Made by a program: the position numbers and the translations under genes. A DNA stretch of 64,000 bases. Origin: a virus. Positions within the stretch are counted from its first letter, which is position 1. Each line of letters opens with the position of its first letter. The notes under the pieces are model-generated. The model was not told the DNA's origin and did not search any database. It worked only from the letters and a program-made list of their open reading frames with translations. Below are positions 15,376-23,050 of the stretch, in pieces. The stretch spans positions 1 through 64,000 of IMG/VR virus record IMGVR_UViG_3300024344_003209. One strand, 5' to 3'.

Positions 15376-16137
15376 TTAAGCTTGGGATTCTTTCCAGCTC
15401 TCAAAGCTGAATTCATTAGAGCAAAGGTGGTCAAACCTTGGGTTCTCTAGAGTTGTTCTGTTGTTAATACATTTAAATGTTAAGTAAGCTTTGAAGTCTT
15501 CTTTCTTTTCGTAGTAAACCGATTTGACGTCAAGGGTATTAAATTTATTATCTTTGCAGTAATTTAAAACTTTTTTCCTTATTAAGTAATCAAATGGTAT
15601 ATCGTTATCTTCTATAAAGAACATGGGTTTAGTAAAAGAAAAGTCAGGGAAACATAAACCGAAAGTTAAAGTATTATTAAATAAAAACGAATCATAAAAT
15701 GGAACACAAAGCTGTAAGTCGTTATCTGACCAGAGGGACTTAATTTTTTTTAGGTCTGTTCTCGGTTGATAATAAAAACCATCACACGCAGCATCGCTGG
15801 ATATTTTAATGAGCCTTTTGTAGCCTTCTTGGTTTTTAGCAAGGATAACATACTTAGATTCTTTACTTACGGAATCCTTATCTTTTACGGAGGAATCTTC
15901 GCATACGCTGACTCTAAGACCAAAGACTAGTTTTATGTTGTTATTGTCGCAGTTTTGAAAAGCCTCAAGAAAACCATTCATGCTATCCTCAACCAAGAAA
16001 ACAGAACTTAAATTATTCCTTTTAGCTATTTCTATGATAGAGGACGGCTTCTTTGGGTTAGCTTCGTCATTATCTTCCAAGGTAAGTATGGACTTACCTA
16101 TGCTGTAGTGAGATTTAAATAAAGGTACAGATTGCAT
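15376..16137 (-). CDS. dnaE: DNA polymerase III alpha, N-terminal PHP part (split gene)
   Basis: The 253-residue protein corresponds to the PHP domain at the front of DnaE. Its opening LFKSHYSIGKSIL is the counterpart of the usual HLHVHSDYSLLDG, but with only one histidine left, so PHP phosphoesterase activity is probably lost, as in Escherichia coli. Later pieces such as IKLVFGLRVSV, AKNQEGYKRLIKISSDA and YLTFKCINNRTTLENPRF match the rest of the domain, and the C-terminus stops just where the palm domain would begin. No intein-like ending is seen. It is the first gene of the polymerase unit, with a promoter 12 bases upstream. Confidence 0.85.
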   Translation of the reverse strand: MQSVPLFKSHYSIGKSILTLEDNDEANPKKPSSIIEIAKRNNLSSVFLVEDSMNGFLEAFQNCDNNNIKLVFGLRVSVCEDSSVKDKDSVSKESKYVILAKNQEGYKRLIKISSDAACDGFYYQPRTDLKKIKSLWSDNDLQLCVPFYDSFLFNNTLTFGLCFPDFSFTKPMFFIEDNDIPFDYLIRKKVLNYCKDNKFNTLDVKSVYYEKKEDFKAYLTFKCINNRTTLENPRFDHLCSNEFSFESWKESQA

Positions 16138-16149
16138 CTTCCTTCAATT

Positions 16150-16178
16150 AGGATAACGCAAACTTTAAATTATGTCAA
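16150..16178 (-). promoter_or_regulatory. Sigma-70-type promoter for the split polymerase operon
   Basis: Minus-strand TTGACA (16173-16178), a 17-base spacer and TATCCT (16150-16155). The start codon at 16137 is 12 bases past the -10 box, giving a leader of about 5 bases. Confidence 0.7.
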
Positions 16179-16179
16179 G

Positions 16180-17160
16180 TTAAAAATCAGAGAAGTCGAA
16201 AGCTTGAGTTGAGGAAACAGATTTTGGTATATTAGACCAAGCGGGACATCCTTCATAGTCTTTTTTTGTTATTTCATATTTTCCACCTTTGTCGTCCAGC
16301 TCCTCTTTAGAAAAAGCGCTTTTAATTATTTTGCCCGTCTCTTTATTCTCTAGGGCATAAAACTGGAAAGGCTTTCTTACTGGGCAAATCCATTTTCCCG
16401 GTTTATCACTACCACAAAGCCATCTGTACTTCCTTCCTTCTTTGGCTAGATTTTCTTTAGCTTTGTTTTCATCGAAAGTAGCTATCTGATCAGCGAGTGA
16501 TTCAAGGAATAATTCGAAACCTTCTAGTTCTTCTTTAGTTAGTTGCGGAGCCGCTTGCTCTGGGGAGTCTGGGAACCTTAAGAAAAGGAATTTCACAGTA
16601 GGTATTACTCCATCTTTTTTTAAAGTTGCTAAAGAGTACATTAAAGCTTGGTAGTTAGAATTTATTTCTTCTTTATTAAATTTAGCTTTACTACTTTTGT
16701 AATCCCAAATATCTATTTTATTTTTATAAAAAGCTTTTTTATCAATGAAGCCGTTAATAACAAAATTTGAGCCCTCTATTTCAAAGTGTTCCTCTGGCTT
16801 TAAATCTTTAGAGCCTTTGCAGTAAAAGTTATAATTTAGTCCCACGTAAATCATCTTATAGATTAGGGATAAATTTTCTTCATCGTCTACTCCTAGTAAC
16901 TTAGCGTGACTCAATACGTGTCTGTGAACTGCTTTGCATTTGAATATTGACTCTGGGCTTTTTTTAAGCTTATTAAAGTATTTAGCTTTATGCTTAGGGT
17001 TCAGTAATAGCTCGAAAACTAAATGTACGATGGTGCCTCTATAGGCACCGTCGTTGCCGGTATCCGGCGTTTTTAAATTGTATTTAGAATAAAAAAGCCA
17101 ACTACACGTATCTAAAGTTTTGATTTTACTGGCGCTAAGCCGTACTTTGGGGTTGTTCAT
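16180..17160 (-). CDS. PD-(D/E)XK nuclease, RecB/Cas4-like, possible Fe-S cluster
   Basis: The 326-residue protein is a RecB-family exonuclease. Core residues are His46 (GTIVHLVFE), Asp140 (GFIDKK), Asp153-x-Lys155 (WDYKSS) and the QxxxY motif at 171-175. One cysteine near the front (Cys19) and three near the end (Cys249, Cys259, Cys305) have the arrangement by which AddB and Cas4 hold an iron-sulfur cluster around the nuclease. It probably processes DNA ends in replication or recombination with the RecA-like protein. There is no sign of a CRISPR system, so Cas4 proper is unlikely. Its start overlaps the primase gene by 26 bases. Confidence 0.85.
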   Translation of the reverse strand: MNNPKVRLSASKIKTLDTCSWLFYSKYNLKTPDTGNDGAYRGTIVHLVFELLLNPKHKAKYFNKLKKSPESIFKCKAVHRHVLSHAKLLGVDDEENLSLIYKMIYVGLNYNFYCKGSKDLKPEEHFEIEGSNFVINGFIDKKAFYKNKIDIWDYKSSKAKFNKEEINSNYQALMYSLATLKKDGVIPTVKFLFLRFPDSPEQAAPQLTKEELEGFELFLESLADQIATFDENKAKENLAKEGRKYRWLCGSDKPGKWICPVRKPFQFYALENKETGKIIKSAFSKEELDDKGGKYEITKKDYEGCPAWSNIPKSVSSTQAFDFSDF

Positions 17161-18094
17161 AGAAAAAATTTCTTAAAAGAGTGGGCTCTTGCTGATGCAT
17201 TTCGTTAAAGTCGTTATGCCCTCTCGGTAACTTGATAGTTATCTGATCATAATCAAAAAAGTCCAACATTTTCTTTCTAGCTATGTAGGCAGCTTTGTTT
17301 CCTGCTCCGCTGTTAGCGGAATCATCGTTAAAGGATATGAAAATTTTATCTGGGTCGAGCCTTGTCAATACGCTGAGCATATCTGGTGATATAATTACAC
17401 CAAAAGAAACTATAACATTTTTAATATTGTTTTCCCATAATGAAAGCATATCTCCAATACTTTCAACTATTATTATAGACTTTTGTTTTCTGATTATTTG
17501 AAGATTGTTGAGTAGCGGATACCTCCATTTAGATTTGTCGCCAATGTGCTTCCATTTGGGCCTAAAGAACTTAGGGTTTTCGTTGCTGCTAGGTTTCAAG
17601 TCTCTACCTGAAAAACCAACTATCTTCTCTTGCTTATTGAATATAGGGAAGACGTATCTATTTGCCATCTTTCCATTCTCTGTTACTCCACCTTTAAAAT
17701 GAGAGAGAGTGTCATTGCTGATTCCTCTGTTATTCCAGTATGAATGCTCTGGTATTAATTTACTTAATAATTCATTTTTAAAAATCTTAGTTTGTTGAAC
17801 TTGAGGTGGTCTTTTCTCAAAGCTGTCTTCGCTTGGGTTTATTCCTTTATCAAAAAGCCACTTGGTAGCTTCTCCATGCGACTTAAGCTTTAATGTAAGT
17901 CTTATTAAATCTTCAAAAGACCCTCCTATATCTGCTCTGAAATCCTTCCATCTGCCATTAGACTTATCAATACTTAATACAGTATGGCTACTTGAGTCGC
18001 GGTAGAGAGGTTTAGTTCTATAATACTTGCCTTGGTCGCTTAGTGAGTAACCTATTTCTGTTAGTATATCTCTTATTTGGTCTGGGTCAGTCAT
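17135..18094 (-). CDS. DnaG-type primase without an N-terminal zinc finger
   Basis: The 319-residue protein has a primase core with a TOPRIM domain: Glu211 in IIIVESIGDMLSLW, and Asp257-Asp258 in FISFNDDSANSGAGNKAA. The N-terminal region (YYRTKPLYRDSSSHTVLSID, then GRWKDFRADIGGSFEDLI) is laid out like a CHC2 zinc-binding domain, but it has none of the cysteine or histidine ligands. It would lay RNA primers for the DnaB helicase and polymerase III encoded alongside. At 319 residues it is shorter than bacterial DnaG because the helicase-binding C-terminus is absent. It overlaps the GIY-YIG gene by 4 bases. Confidence 0.85.
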   Translation of the reverse strand: MTDPDQIRDILTEIGYSLSDQGKYYRTKPLYRDSSSHTVLSIDKSNGRWKDFRADIGGSFEDLIRLTLKLKSHGEATKWLFDKGINPSEDSFEKRPPQVQQTKIFKNELLSKLIPEHSYWNNRGISNDTLSHFKGGVTENGKMANRYVFPIFNKQEKIVGFSGRDLKPSSNENPKFFRPKWKHIGDKSKWRYPLLNNLQIIRKQKSIIIVESIGDMLSLWENNIKNVIVSFGVIISPDMLSVLTRLDPDKIFISFNDDSANSGAGNKAAYIARKKMLDFFDYDQITIKLPRGHNDFNEMHQQEPTLLRNFFYEQPQSTA

Positions 18095-18846
18095 GCTTTA
18101 AATATTCCATTCTTTTCGTATCGAAGGCAGAAATTTTTTAATTTTTCTTCTTCTTGGTAAGAAACTTTAAACCATTCGTTTCTCCAATTAAGGTTTCTAT
18201 GGTGTAGTCTGTTATGAATCAAATTCTCAGGTGTACTGGCAATAAACCTAAACTCAACACATGGGTTAGAGGTCGAGATGCTTTGGTATCTCTTTATGCA
18301 GTTTGTGCTCTTGCCTACCTTGCAAAAGTCAGAGCCCCCCTGCCTAAGAAAGTACGAAAACTCTTTAAACTTCACAATACTTTTACTACTCTCCATGAAT
18401 TCCCATTTTATGTCTCCTTCCTTAAAGGGTCCTTTTTCATCACCCCATATACCATGTATCGAATAACACTCTCCTTTACAGAGAGACGTCATGTCTTCTT
18501 TAGAGACCACCAGTCCACTTATGTCACCTTTTTGAACAAATTGCGGAATAGAAGATCCTGTGCTTATTGCTCTTTTTCCAGCTGCACTTGGACTTATGCT
18601 TTCAATTACATGATCTATGCCATGCTTTTTTATGAGCAAAGTATACAGCTCCTTTATTCTTTGTGTTTGTTCGTATTGAAACTTATATCCATCACCTAAA
18701 AAAGTACATTTATATATCTGTTTTAATGTAAGATAGTACAGATCAGAGCGATGACGATTGACATAAGGGGGTCTTAAATCATAGATTTCAGTCTGAGATC
18801 CATCTTTAGAGAATAAATCACTATATAGCCTATGCGTGCTTATCAT
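18091..18846 (-). CDS. GIY-YIG (T5orf172/MUG113-type) nuclease-like protein
   Basis: The 251-residue protein ends in a domain like the T5orf172/MUG113 branch of GIY-YIG nucleases: FCKVGKSTNCIKRYQ (residues 174-188, with a likely catalytic Arg186), Glu207 in PENLIH, and NEWFKVS (223-229). The first 170 residues are not recognised; they include several cysteines and a FSYFLRQGG stretch that may form the first strand of the domain. It lies between helicase and primase genes with 4-base overlaps on both sides, a place where homing-type nucleases often settle. A repair or recombination role is also possible. Confidence 0.6.
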   Translation of the reverse strand: MISTHRLYSDLFSKDGSQTEIYDLRPPYVNRHRSDLYYLTLKQIYKCTFLGDGYKFQYEQTQRIKELYTLLIKKHGIDHVIESISPSAAGKRAISTGSSIPQFVQKGDISGLVVSKEDMTSLCKGECYSIHGIWGDEKGPFKEGDIKWEFMESSKSIVKFKEFSYFLRQGGSDFCKVGKSTNCIKRYQSISTSNPCVEFRFIASTPENLIHNRLHHRNLNWRNEWFKVSYQEEEKLKNFCLRYEKNGIFKA

Positions 18847-20306
18847 AAAAGCTCTCCCCTTCCTTGTTCTTGGTCATCTAGCGTTGCTTGCATGGCTCTA
18901 TTCTCTGTGATGGTCTGTAGTGTTCCATGTTCTGACACGCTAAAGTTTTCTATATTGTAATTGATGAAGTTAGGTACGTACTTGTATCTATTACCTTCTG
19001 CTACCCTAACTAGGTCAGTATGCCCTTGAGCTTCTCTCCCTTGAAACCTAGTTGCTAAAGGTATTAGTTTGTGAGTGCCGAATTCCCTACCCTCTTCCGA
19101 TATCTCTTCTGGGCTCTTCCTTCTAAAGATAGCAACAAAAGAGGCAAACCACTGCAATCTGTCAGACTGCGCAATAGCGCTACTATCATCCACTCCGCTC
19201 TCAGCAGATCTGTTCAACTGACATGCAGTAAGTAATGGTATCTCTAGCTCAAGTGTTAATTCTTTTAACGTGTTTACTTTTTCTCCTATGAGCTCATACT
19301 CTTTTTTATTGTTGTCTTTCTCTCCTGTCAGCTTAATGTAATCGTATACTACAACACAGTTGTTTCCTCTCCCTACGTGTGTGTAATACCATCTCCTAAC
19401 TATAGAACAAATCTCTTGTATAGGTTTCCCTGCTACTGTCATGTGCATGACATTACGCTTAGCTTGATAAAATCTTTCTTTATTGTCTTCAAATCTTTTT
19501 ACCATATCTTCGTTCTTCCTCCATTGCCCGGTTTCTAGATACCATACAGGTATCCCGGTGACTGCTGAGGCTATTCTGAATTGAACATCTACAGTTGACA
19601 TTTCTGTATCAAGAATTAAAGCAGGGCATTCGTTTATAACAGACATTTCTGTAGCTAAGTGAGATAATATAGTGGACTTTCCATGCTTAGGCCTACTCAC
19701 CCAAGCATATATATTGCCTTTCCTTATCCCGCCGAACATAGTATTAAAATTATCATACGGAGTTTTCAGGCCCATCTCGTCTTGGGGATCTAAACCTCTT
19801 TCGTTAATAAGATCCTCTATACCGTCAAATAAAGCCTCTGGTTCATTAAGTTTAGAGTATTCTTGTATTTTATTATTGTATATTTGATCCGCTTCTGTTA
19901 CTATAGAGTCTGCGTCTTTGTGGCCGTTTGTCTTTACAAAATCTTTTAATTTGTCTGCTGTCTCGTCTAGTTCTCTTCTTATTCTAATTTTACATAACTC
20001 TTTACATGCTTCAATTAGTGCTTCTTTTTTGATTTGAGTAAAAGATATATCCTCAATATAATTAAAGATGTCTACCTCGCTTTTAAAAGATACTCCTAAA
20101 TTTTTAATTTGATGAGCTAAAAGTGTCTTATCTAGCTTTCTACCTGACGAAAGAATATCCTTTATTGTGGAGTATATTACATAATGCTCCTTAGATACGA
20201 AATCTGAAGTCGTTACAAACTTATCTACATCAAAGAATACCTCTGGGTACTTAAGTAAGCCGCCTAGAACGTGTCTTTCTATTTTGAGAGAGGATATGTT
20301 GGGCAT
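18843..20306 (-). CDS. dnaB: Replicative DNA helicase, DnaB family
   Basis: The 487-residue protein has a DnaB N-terminal domain (IERHVLGGLLKYPEVFFDV at the start) and a RecA-like motor with Walker A SRPKHGKST (residues 204-212), a Walker B-like NCVVVYDYIKL region, and the LTACQLNRSAESG segment typical of DnaB. It would unwind DNA as a hexamer ahead of polymerase III and recruit the primase two genes downstream. Length is normal. The ATG start leads into the expected N-terminal domain, and the transcript probably starts at a weak promoter just upstream or at the TAGTGTAAT element before the 98-residue gene. Confidence 0.95.
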   Translation of the reverse strand: MPNISSLKIERHVLGGLLKYPEVFFDVDKFVTTSDFVSKEHYVIYSTIKDILSSGRKLDKTLLAHQIKNLGVSFKSEVDIFNYIEDISFTQIKKEALIEACKELCKIRIRRELDETADKLKDFVKTNGHKDADSIVTEADQIYNNKIQEYSKLNEPEALFDGIEDLINERGLDPQDEMGLKTPYDNFNTMFGGIRKGNIYAWVSRPKHGKSTILSHLATEMSVINECPALILDTEMSTVDVQFRIASAVTGIPVWYLETGQWRKNEDMVKRFEDNKERFYQAKRNVMHMTVAGKPIQEICSIVRRWYYTHVGRGNNCVVVYDYIKLTGEKDNNKKEYELIGEKVNTLKELTLELEIPLLTACQLNRSAESGVDDSSAIAQSDRLQWFASFVAIFRRKSPEEISEEGREFGTHKLIPLATRFQGREAQGHTDLVRVAEGNRYKYVPNFINYNIENFSVSEHGTLQTITENRAMQATLDDQEQGRGELL

Positions 20307-20315
20307 CCTAAACCA

Positions 20316-20344
20316 AGCTTAACACAAACTTTGGTAAACATCAA
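20316..20344 (-). promoter_or_regulatory. Weak sigma-70-like promoter upstream of dnaB
   Basis: Minus-strand TTGATG (20339-20344), 17 bases and TAAGCT (20316-20321), 9 bases before the dnaB start. Spacing and distance match the other promoters of this genome, but both boxes are poor. Confidence 0.35.
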
Positions 20345-20637
20345 GAAGAAAAATCTGAATCGTCGTCAGGGTCGAAATCATCCAACCATTCCTCGTTGTC
20401 GTCAAAACCGTCTGAGTTGTCTATTTCTGTTTTCATTTGCTCTAGATTTGCCGCTTCCATGCCTTCAATCCAATACTCCGCTGTCTTTTGTAGGGCAAGT
20501 AAGTGCATTTCAGAATCAAATCTTACATAAGATCTAGCTGTTCCTATTTCATCAAAGGCGAAAAGAAGAAAGCCCCCACTAGAGCATTCGTTTAGTTGCG
20601 ATAAAATGGCTTTAGGTATAACGAAGCTCTTTTTCAT
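20341..20637 (-). CDS. Small protein with a strongly acidic C-terminus
   Basis: The 98-residue protein has a compact front part (MKKSFVIPKAILSQLNEC and FLLFAFDEIGTARSYVRF) and ends in about 25 residues that are nearly all acidic (DDNEEWLDDFDPDDDSDFSS). Acidic tails of this kind occur in ssDNA-binding proteins and DNA mimics, but no OB-fold is evident, so I leave the function open. It is preceded by a TAGTGTAAT element 7 bases before the ATG and followed by dnaB, which suggests a link with replication. Confidence 0.5.
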   Translation of the reverse strand: MKKSFVIPKAILSQLNECSSGGFLLFAFDEIGTARSYVRFDSEMHLLALQKTAEYWIEGMEAANLEQMKTEIDNSDGFDDNEEWLDDFDPDDDSDFSS

Positions 20638-20644
20638 ATTATTA

Positions 20645-20655
20645 ATTACACTATA
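20645..20655 (-). promoter_or_regulatory. TAGTGTAAT element upstream of the acidic-tail protein
   Basis: Minus-strand TATAGTGTAAT, 7 bases before the ATG at 20637. It overlaps the stop codon of the nuclease-like gene upstream. Confidence 0.45.
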
Positions 20656-21067
20656 AATCCACTTTAAATTTATTTTTAAAAAAGTCTTTACTCAAAAGGT
20701 CGACTTCATCATAGTTGATTTCTATTAAGTTATAGTCGTTTTGCTCTAACCATTCTAACTTTTTAAAATCTCTGTTAATAGACTTTAGGTAATTTACCCT
20801 AGAATTTGCATGAAAAAACTTATTGAAATTGCCATGTTGAGCACCATTTACTTCAATAGCAATCTTTTTTGTGGCGTTTAGGATATCTACTTTCATTCGA
20901 CTCCCATAAACAGGGAACTCTTCGTAGACAATGCAAGGCTTCCAGTACCTTTTTAAGAATTGTTTTACATCAAATTGAAGCTTTGATCTGCTTTTCCCGT
21001 CCCATTTTATTAAATATTTATTAACACCTTTGTTTTCAAGGCGTCCATATATATTATAGAGTCTCAC
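20651..21067 (-). CDS. Vsr/DUF559-like PD-(D/E)XK endonuclease
   Basis: The 138-residue protein has the core of a small restriction-type fold: Asp in RMKVDILN (about residue 61), IAIEVNGAQHG (about 71-81) with the second acidic residue, and RDFKKLEWLEQNDYNLIEIN near the C-terminus, which matches the DxxK...L...G/N-x-x-L/V-I-x-I pattern of Vsr and DUF559 proteins. It could act as a nicking or junction-resolving enzyme, or as a homing-type nuclease. The first 40 residues are basic and aromatic. It overlaps the basic protein gene upstream by 4 bases. Confidence 0.65.
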   Translation of the reverse strand: MRLYNIYGRLENKGVNKYLIKWDGKSRSKLQFDVKQFLKRYWKPCIVYEEFPVYGSRMKVDILNATKKIAIEVNGAQHGNFNKFFHANSRVNYLKSINRDFKKLEWLEQNDYNLIEINYDEVDLLSKDFFKNKFKVDL

Positions 21068-21330
21068 GACATGACTTGATTTATTTGAGATTCTAGTTTT
21101 TTAATATGAGAGATAAGCTCTGAGTTGCCAGCGTGGTTTCTTTTAGTTCTAAGGAAGCCTCGTTTAATCTCTTGCTTTAATCCTCGGACAATCATGTCTC
21201 GGTTGTCAATGATACCAAGCTTAACGCTTCTAGTCTTTTTAAGCTTTTTTTTCTCAGCCTTCTTTTGTGCGTGTTTTGTTTTCATCTTCTCTTCTCGTTC
21301 GAATGCTCTTAAAAGCTCTATATAATCCAT
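21064..21330 (-). CDS. Small basic protein downstream of a terminated leader RNA
   Basis: The 88-residue protein is lysine- and arginine-rich, with a long helical stretch (EKMKTKHAQKKAEKKKLKK) and a second helix near the C-terminus (ELISHIKKLESQINQVM). It may bind nucleic acid. I recognise no family. Its ATG comes just 3 bases after the U-tract of an intrinsic terminator, so its expression should depend on readthrough of the leader RNA described at 21334-21542. A Vsr-like nuclease gene follows through a 4-base overlap. Confidence 0.55.
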   Translation of the reverse strand: MDYIELLRAFEREEKMKTKHAQKKAEKKKLKKTRSVKLGIIDNRDMIVRGLKQEIKRGFLRTKRNHAGNSELISHIKKLESQINQVMS

Positions 21331-21333
21331 ATT

Positions 21334-21371
21334 AAAAAAAATGGTGGTTGGATTATTTGTTTACCAACACC
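21334..21371 (-). terminator. Intrinsic terminator abutting the 21330 start codon
   Basis: On the minus strand, GGTGTTGG (21364-21371) pairs with CCAACCACC (21343-21351, one bulged C), followed by A and eight T residues. The ATG of the next gene starts 3 bases later. Confidence 0.75.
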
Positions 21372-21542
21372 TTTTCGGTTCCCGAGAAACAAAGTTTCTT
21401 ATCAACCTACTTCGGACTCGCTCACGTTTTTCATCTGCCACTTGGCCGTCTGTACTTCCGCAAGCGCTACGTTACCCCCTTGGGAGGAATTATTCCGTCA
21501 CACCGCCTCACTCCGTCGAGGGAGGAAATTGTTTGCTAATGT
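21334..21542 (-). ncRNA. Structured leader or stand-alone RNA upstream of a small basic gene
   Basis: A minus-strand transcript of about 209 nt is bounded by a clear promoter (TTGACA-17-TATATT) and an intrinsic terminator. It is more GC-rich than its surroundings and has no credible reading frame. Hairpins visible from the 5' end are: CCUCCCUC/GAGUGAGG with loop GACG (one mismatch); GGAA/UUCC; a GUA...UAC arm around CUUGCGGAAG; GCC/GGC; and AGAAAC/GUUUCU. It ends in the terminator stem. It matches no riboswitch, RNase P, tmRNA or 6S pattern known to me. It could be an independent small RNA or an attenuator. Confidence 0.65.
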
Positions 21543-21548
21543 TTTAAT

Positions 21549-21577
21549 AATATAACATGAGCTTAACTATATGTCAA
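21549..21577 (-). promoter_or_regulatory. Sigma-70-type promoter for the 21.4-kb leader RNA
   Basis: Minus-strand TTGACA (21572-21577), 17 bases and TATATT (21549-21554). The TGA stop of the recA-like gene is contained in the -35 hexamer. The predicted start point is near 21542. Confidence 0.75.
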
Positions 21578-22707
21578 GCTAAAGTTTCCTTAAATTTATT
21601 ATAAAAGTAATTAGTCGCTTCTGAATTTTCTTCTAAATAATTAAATAAACCATTCTTTCCTTGGAACTTATCTGGAATATCTATCTTATTTTCTTCTAAC
21701 TCTTTTACTACTTCTTCTGACACTTTAATCCAAGCTCCTGACTTTGTAACAAATTCATACTGAATTAAAAGATCAACAATTTCTAATTCTTTCCAAATAC
21801 TAGTGCCTCCTACTCTGCCTCTTTTAATCGGGTAAGGGATAACAACATTAGTCTTTTCATTTGGAGACTTTTTTACGGTAACTTTAGACCATTGACCAAG
21901 AATCTTATTTGAGACTCTATCTGGAGCCTTCTTATCGTCTTCTAAAATATAATCTTTTTTGTAGCGAGGCTCAAATTCCAATATCCAATTAGCAAAGTGA
22001 AGCAAAGCATTTCCTCCTGTTGCTGAGGTTTGCCTAATAGGGGCTTTAGAATAAGGGTCAAGTTGGATATCTGCTCTAACTTGACTAATGAATATAGCCA
22101 TATGACCTCTTTTAGTAAGGGCAGTGGCGACTTTTTTCATGAAGACAGAGCTTATAGTAGCCCCTCCTGCGACCTTAGTGGCATCGTGAAGGGCTTTTTC
22201 GCTATCACCCTTGGTCTGGAGGCCATCAACTGAATCAAGTATAAAAAGATACTTTTTTCCTTCTTCATTAAACTGTATAAGCATCTTCATCATATCGAAG
22301 ACAGACTCGTAGATATTGCTTTCATAAATAAAGCAGGTTCCGTCCTTCCAGCTTTCTGGCTCCCTAGTGTCAACAAAATTAACCCCGCACCTATCTCTCA
22401 TCTCTGGGCTTAGTCTTCCTTCGCATTTAAAGTATACAGCCCTAGAATTAGGCATCTGGAGAAAATGTTTAGCAACTTCGAAGGCCTCAGAAGTTTTACC
22501 TCCTTCGTTGATGCCGCAAAAACGATGCAAACCGGGACCTAATCCTCCGCCTGTCTCAATATCTAAAGTAAGAGAGCCTGTCGAAACTTTATACTCAATA
22601 GTTTCCTCATAATTATAGTGGTCCTCTTTATGTGTCTTCAGGAACGAAGACAATTGTTCCGCTGAAGTTACTATTCCCTCTTTATTTACTTTCTTCTTTA
22701 CTGCCAT
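21574..22707 (-). CDS. recA: RecA-like recombinase
   Basis: The 377-residue protein is a phage RecA/UvsX-type ATPase that forms filaments on ssDNA for strand exchange. The Walker A loop is GINEGGKTS (residues 65-73), slightly unlike the usual GPESSGKT; Walker B lies in KKYLFILDSVDGL; and FISQVRADI plus the glycine-containing SATGGNALLHFAN are the L1/L2-like DNA-binding region. The front MAVKKKVNKEGIVTSAEQL is short, as in phage proteins. It would work with the annealing candidate and nucleases in this window. An extended -10 promoter lies within the upstream gene. Confidence 0.9.
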   Translation of the reverse strand: MAVKKKVNKEGIVTSAEQLSSFLKTHKEDHYNYEETIEYKVSTGSLTLDIETGGGLGPGLHRFCGINEGGKTSEAFEVAKHFLQMPNSRAVYFKCEGRLSPEMRDRCGVNFVDTREPESWKDGTCFIYESNIYESVFDMMKMLIQFNEEGKKYLFILDSVDGLQTKGDSEKALHDATKVAGGATISSVFMKKVATALTKRGHMAIFISQVRADIQLDPYSKAPIRQTSATGGNALLHFANWILEFEPRYKKDYILEDDKKAPDRVSNKILGQWSKVTVKKSPNEKTNVVIPYPIKRGRVGGTSIWKELEIVDLLIQYEFVTKSGAWIKVSEEVVKELEENKIDIPDKFQGKNGLFNYLEENSEATNYFYNKFKETLA

Positions 22708-23050
22708 CTCTTAAAAATTCTAATAATGTTTTAGGTTTTGCCTTATTTATTTTAGGGTCTTCTCCTATCTTCTCTTTATCTAGTATAGCATGTTCTTTTC
22801 TGAAGTCAAGCTTAGAAAGCTCTTTCTGTTTATTTAGATAATTTTTAAATTTTTCAGTGCGAAACTGAGCGAGGCTCTCTATTTTGATGCTATCAAAGGA
22901 AAGATCTTTGAATATTTGCTCTCCGTGATCTTTTATTAAAGACTTAGCAATTACTATTTCTTTTGGCCAGTTTACTTTTTCTGGTTCTTGGCAAAACTTC
23001 CAAACCAGATATTGGTAGATATTATTGATCTTCTTGCGCTTGCTTTGCAT
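22682..23050 (-). CDS. Hypothetical charged helical protein
   Basis: The 122-residue protein is not recognised. It is rich in Lys and Glu, probably helical, with an opening MQSKRKKINNIYQYLVWKFC and a C-terminus NKAKPKTLLEFLRDGSKEE. Its 3' end overlaps recA by 26 bases and its 5' end overlaps the GDP-mannose dehydratase gene by 29 bases. It contains the recA promoter. A role alongside RecA is possible from position only. Confidence 0.5.
   Translation of the reverse strand: MQSKRKKINNIYQYLVWKFCQEPEKVNWPKEIVIAKSLIKDHGEQIFKDLSFDSIKIESLAQFRTEKFKNYLNKQKELSKLDFRKEHAILDKEKIGEDPKINKAKPKTLLEFLRDGSKEESK
22782..22809 (-). promoter_or_regulatory. Extended -10 promoter for recA
   Basis: Minus-strand TTGACT (22804-22809), 16 bases and TATACT (22782-22787), with TGC before the -10 box (extended -10). 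It lies within the preceding gene and would give a leader of about 70 bases. Confidence 0.6.

Noticed and set aside
14146-16137. Split intein joining the two DNA polymerase III parts
   Set aside because: The PHP gene ends without an intein N-terminal cysteine block and the catalytic gene does not start with an intein C-terminal HN followed by Cys/Ser.
16180-17160. Cas4 of a CRISPR adaptation module
   Set aside because: No cas1/cas2 genes or repeat arrays are present; the replication context favours a RecB-type phage nuclease.
21334-21542. Known riboswitch or 6S RNA in the 21-kb leader
   Set aside because: No cobalamin, TPP, SAM, purine, PreQ1 or 6S core sequence could be matched by eye.
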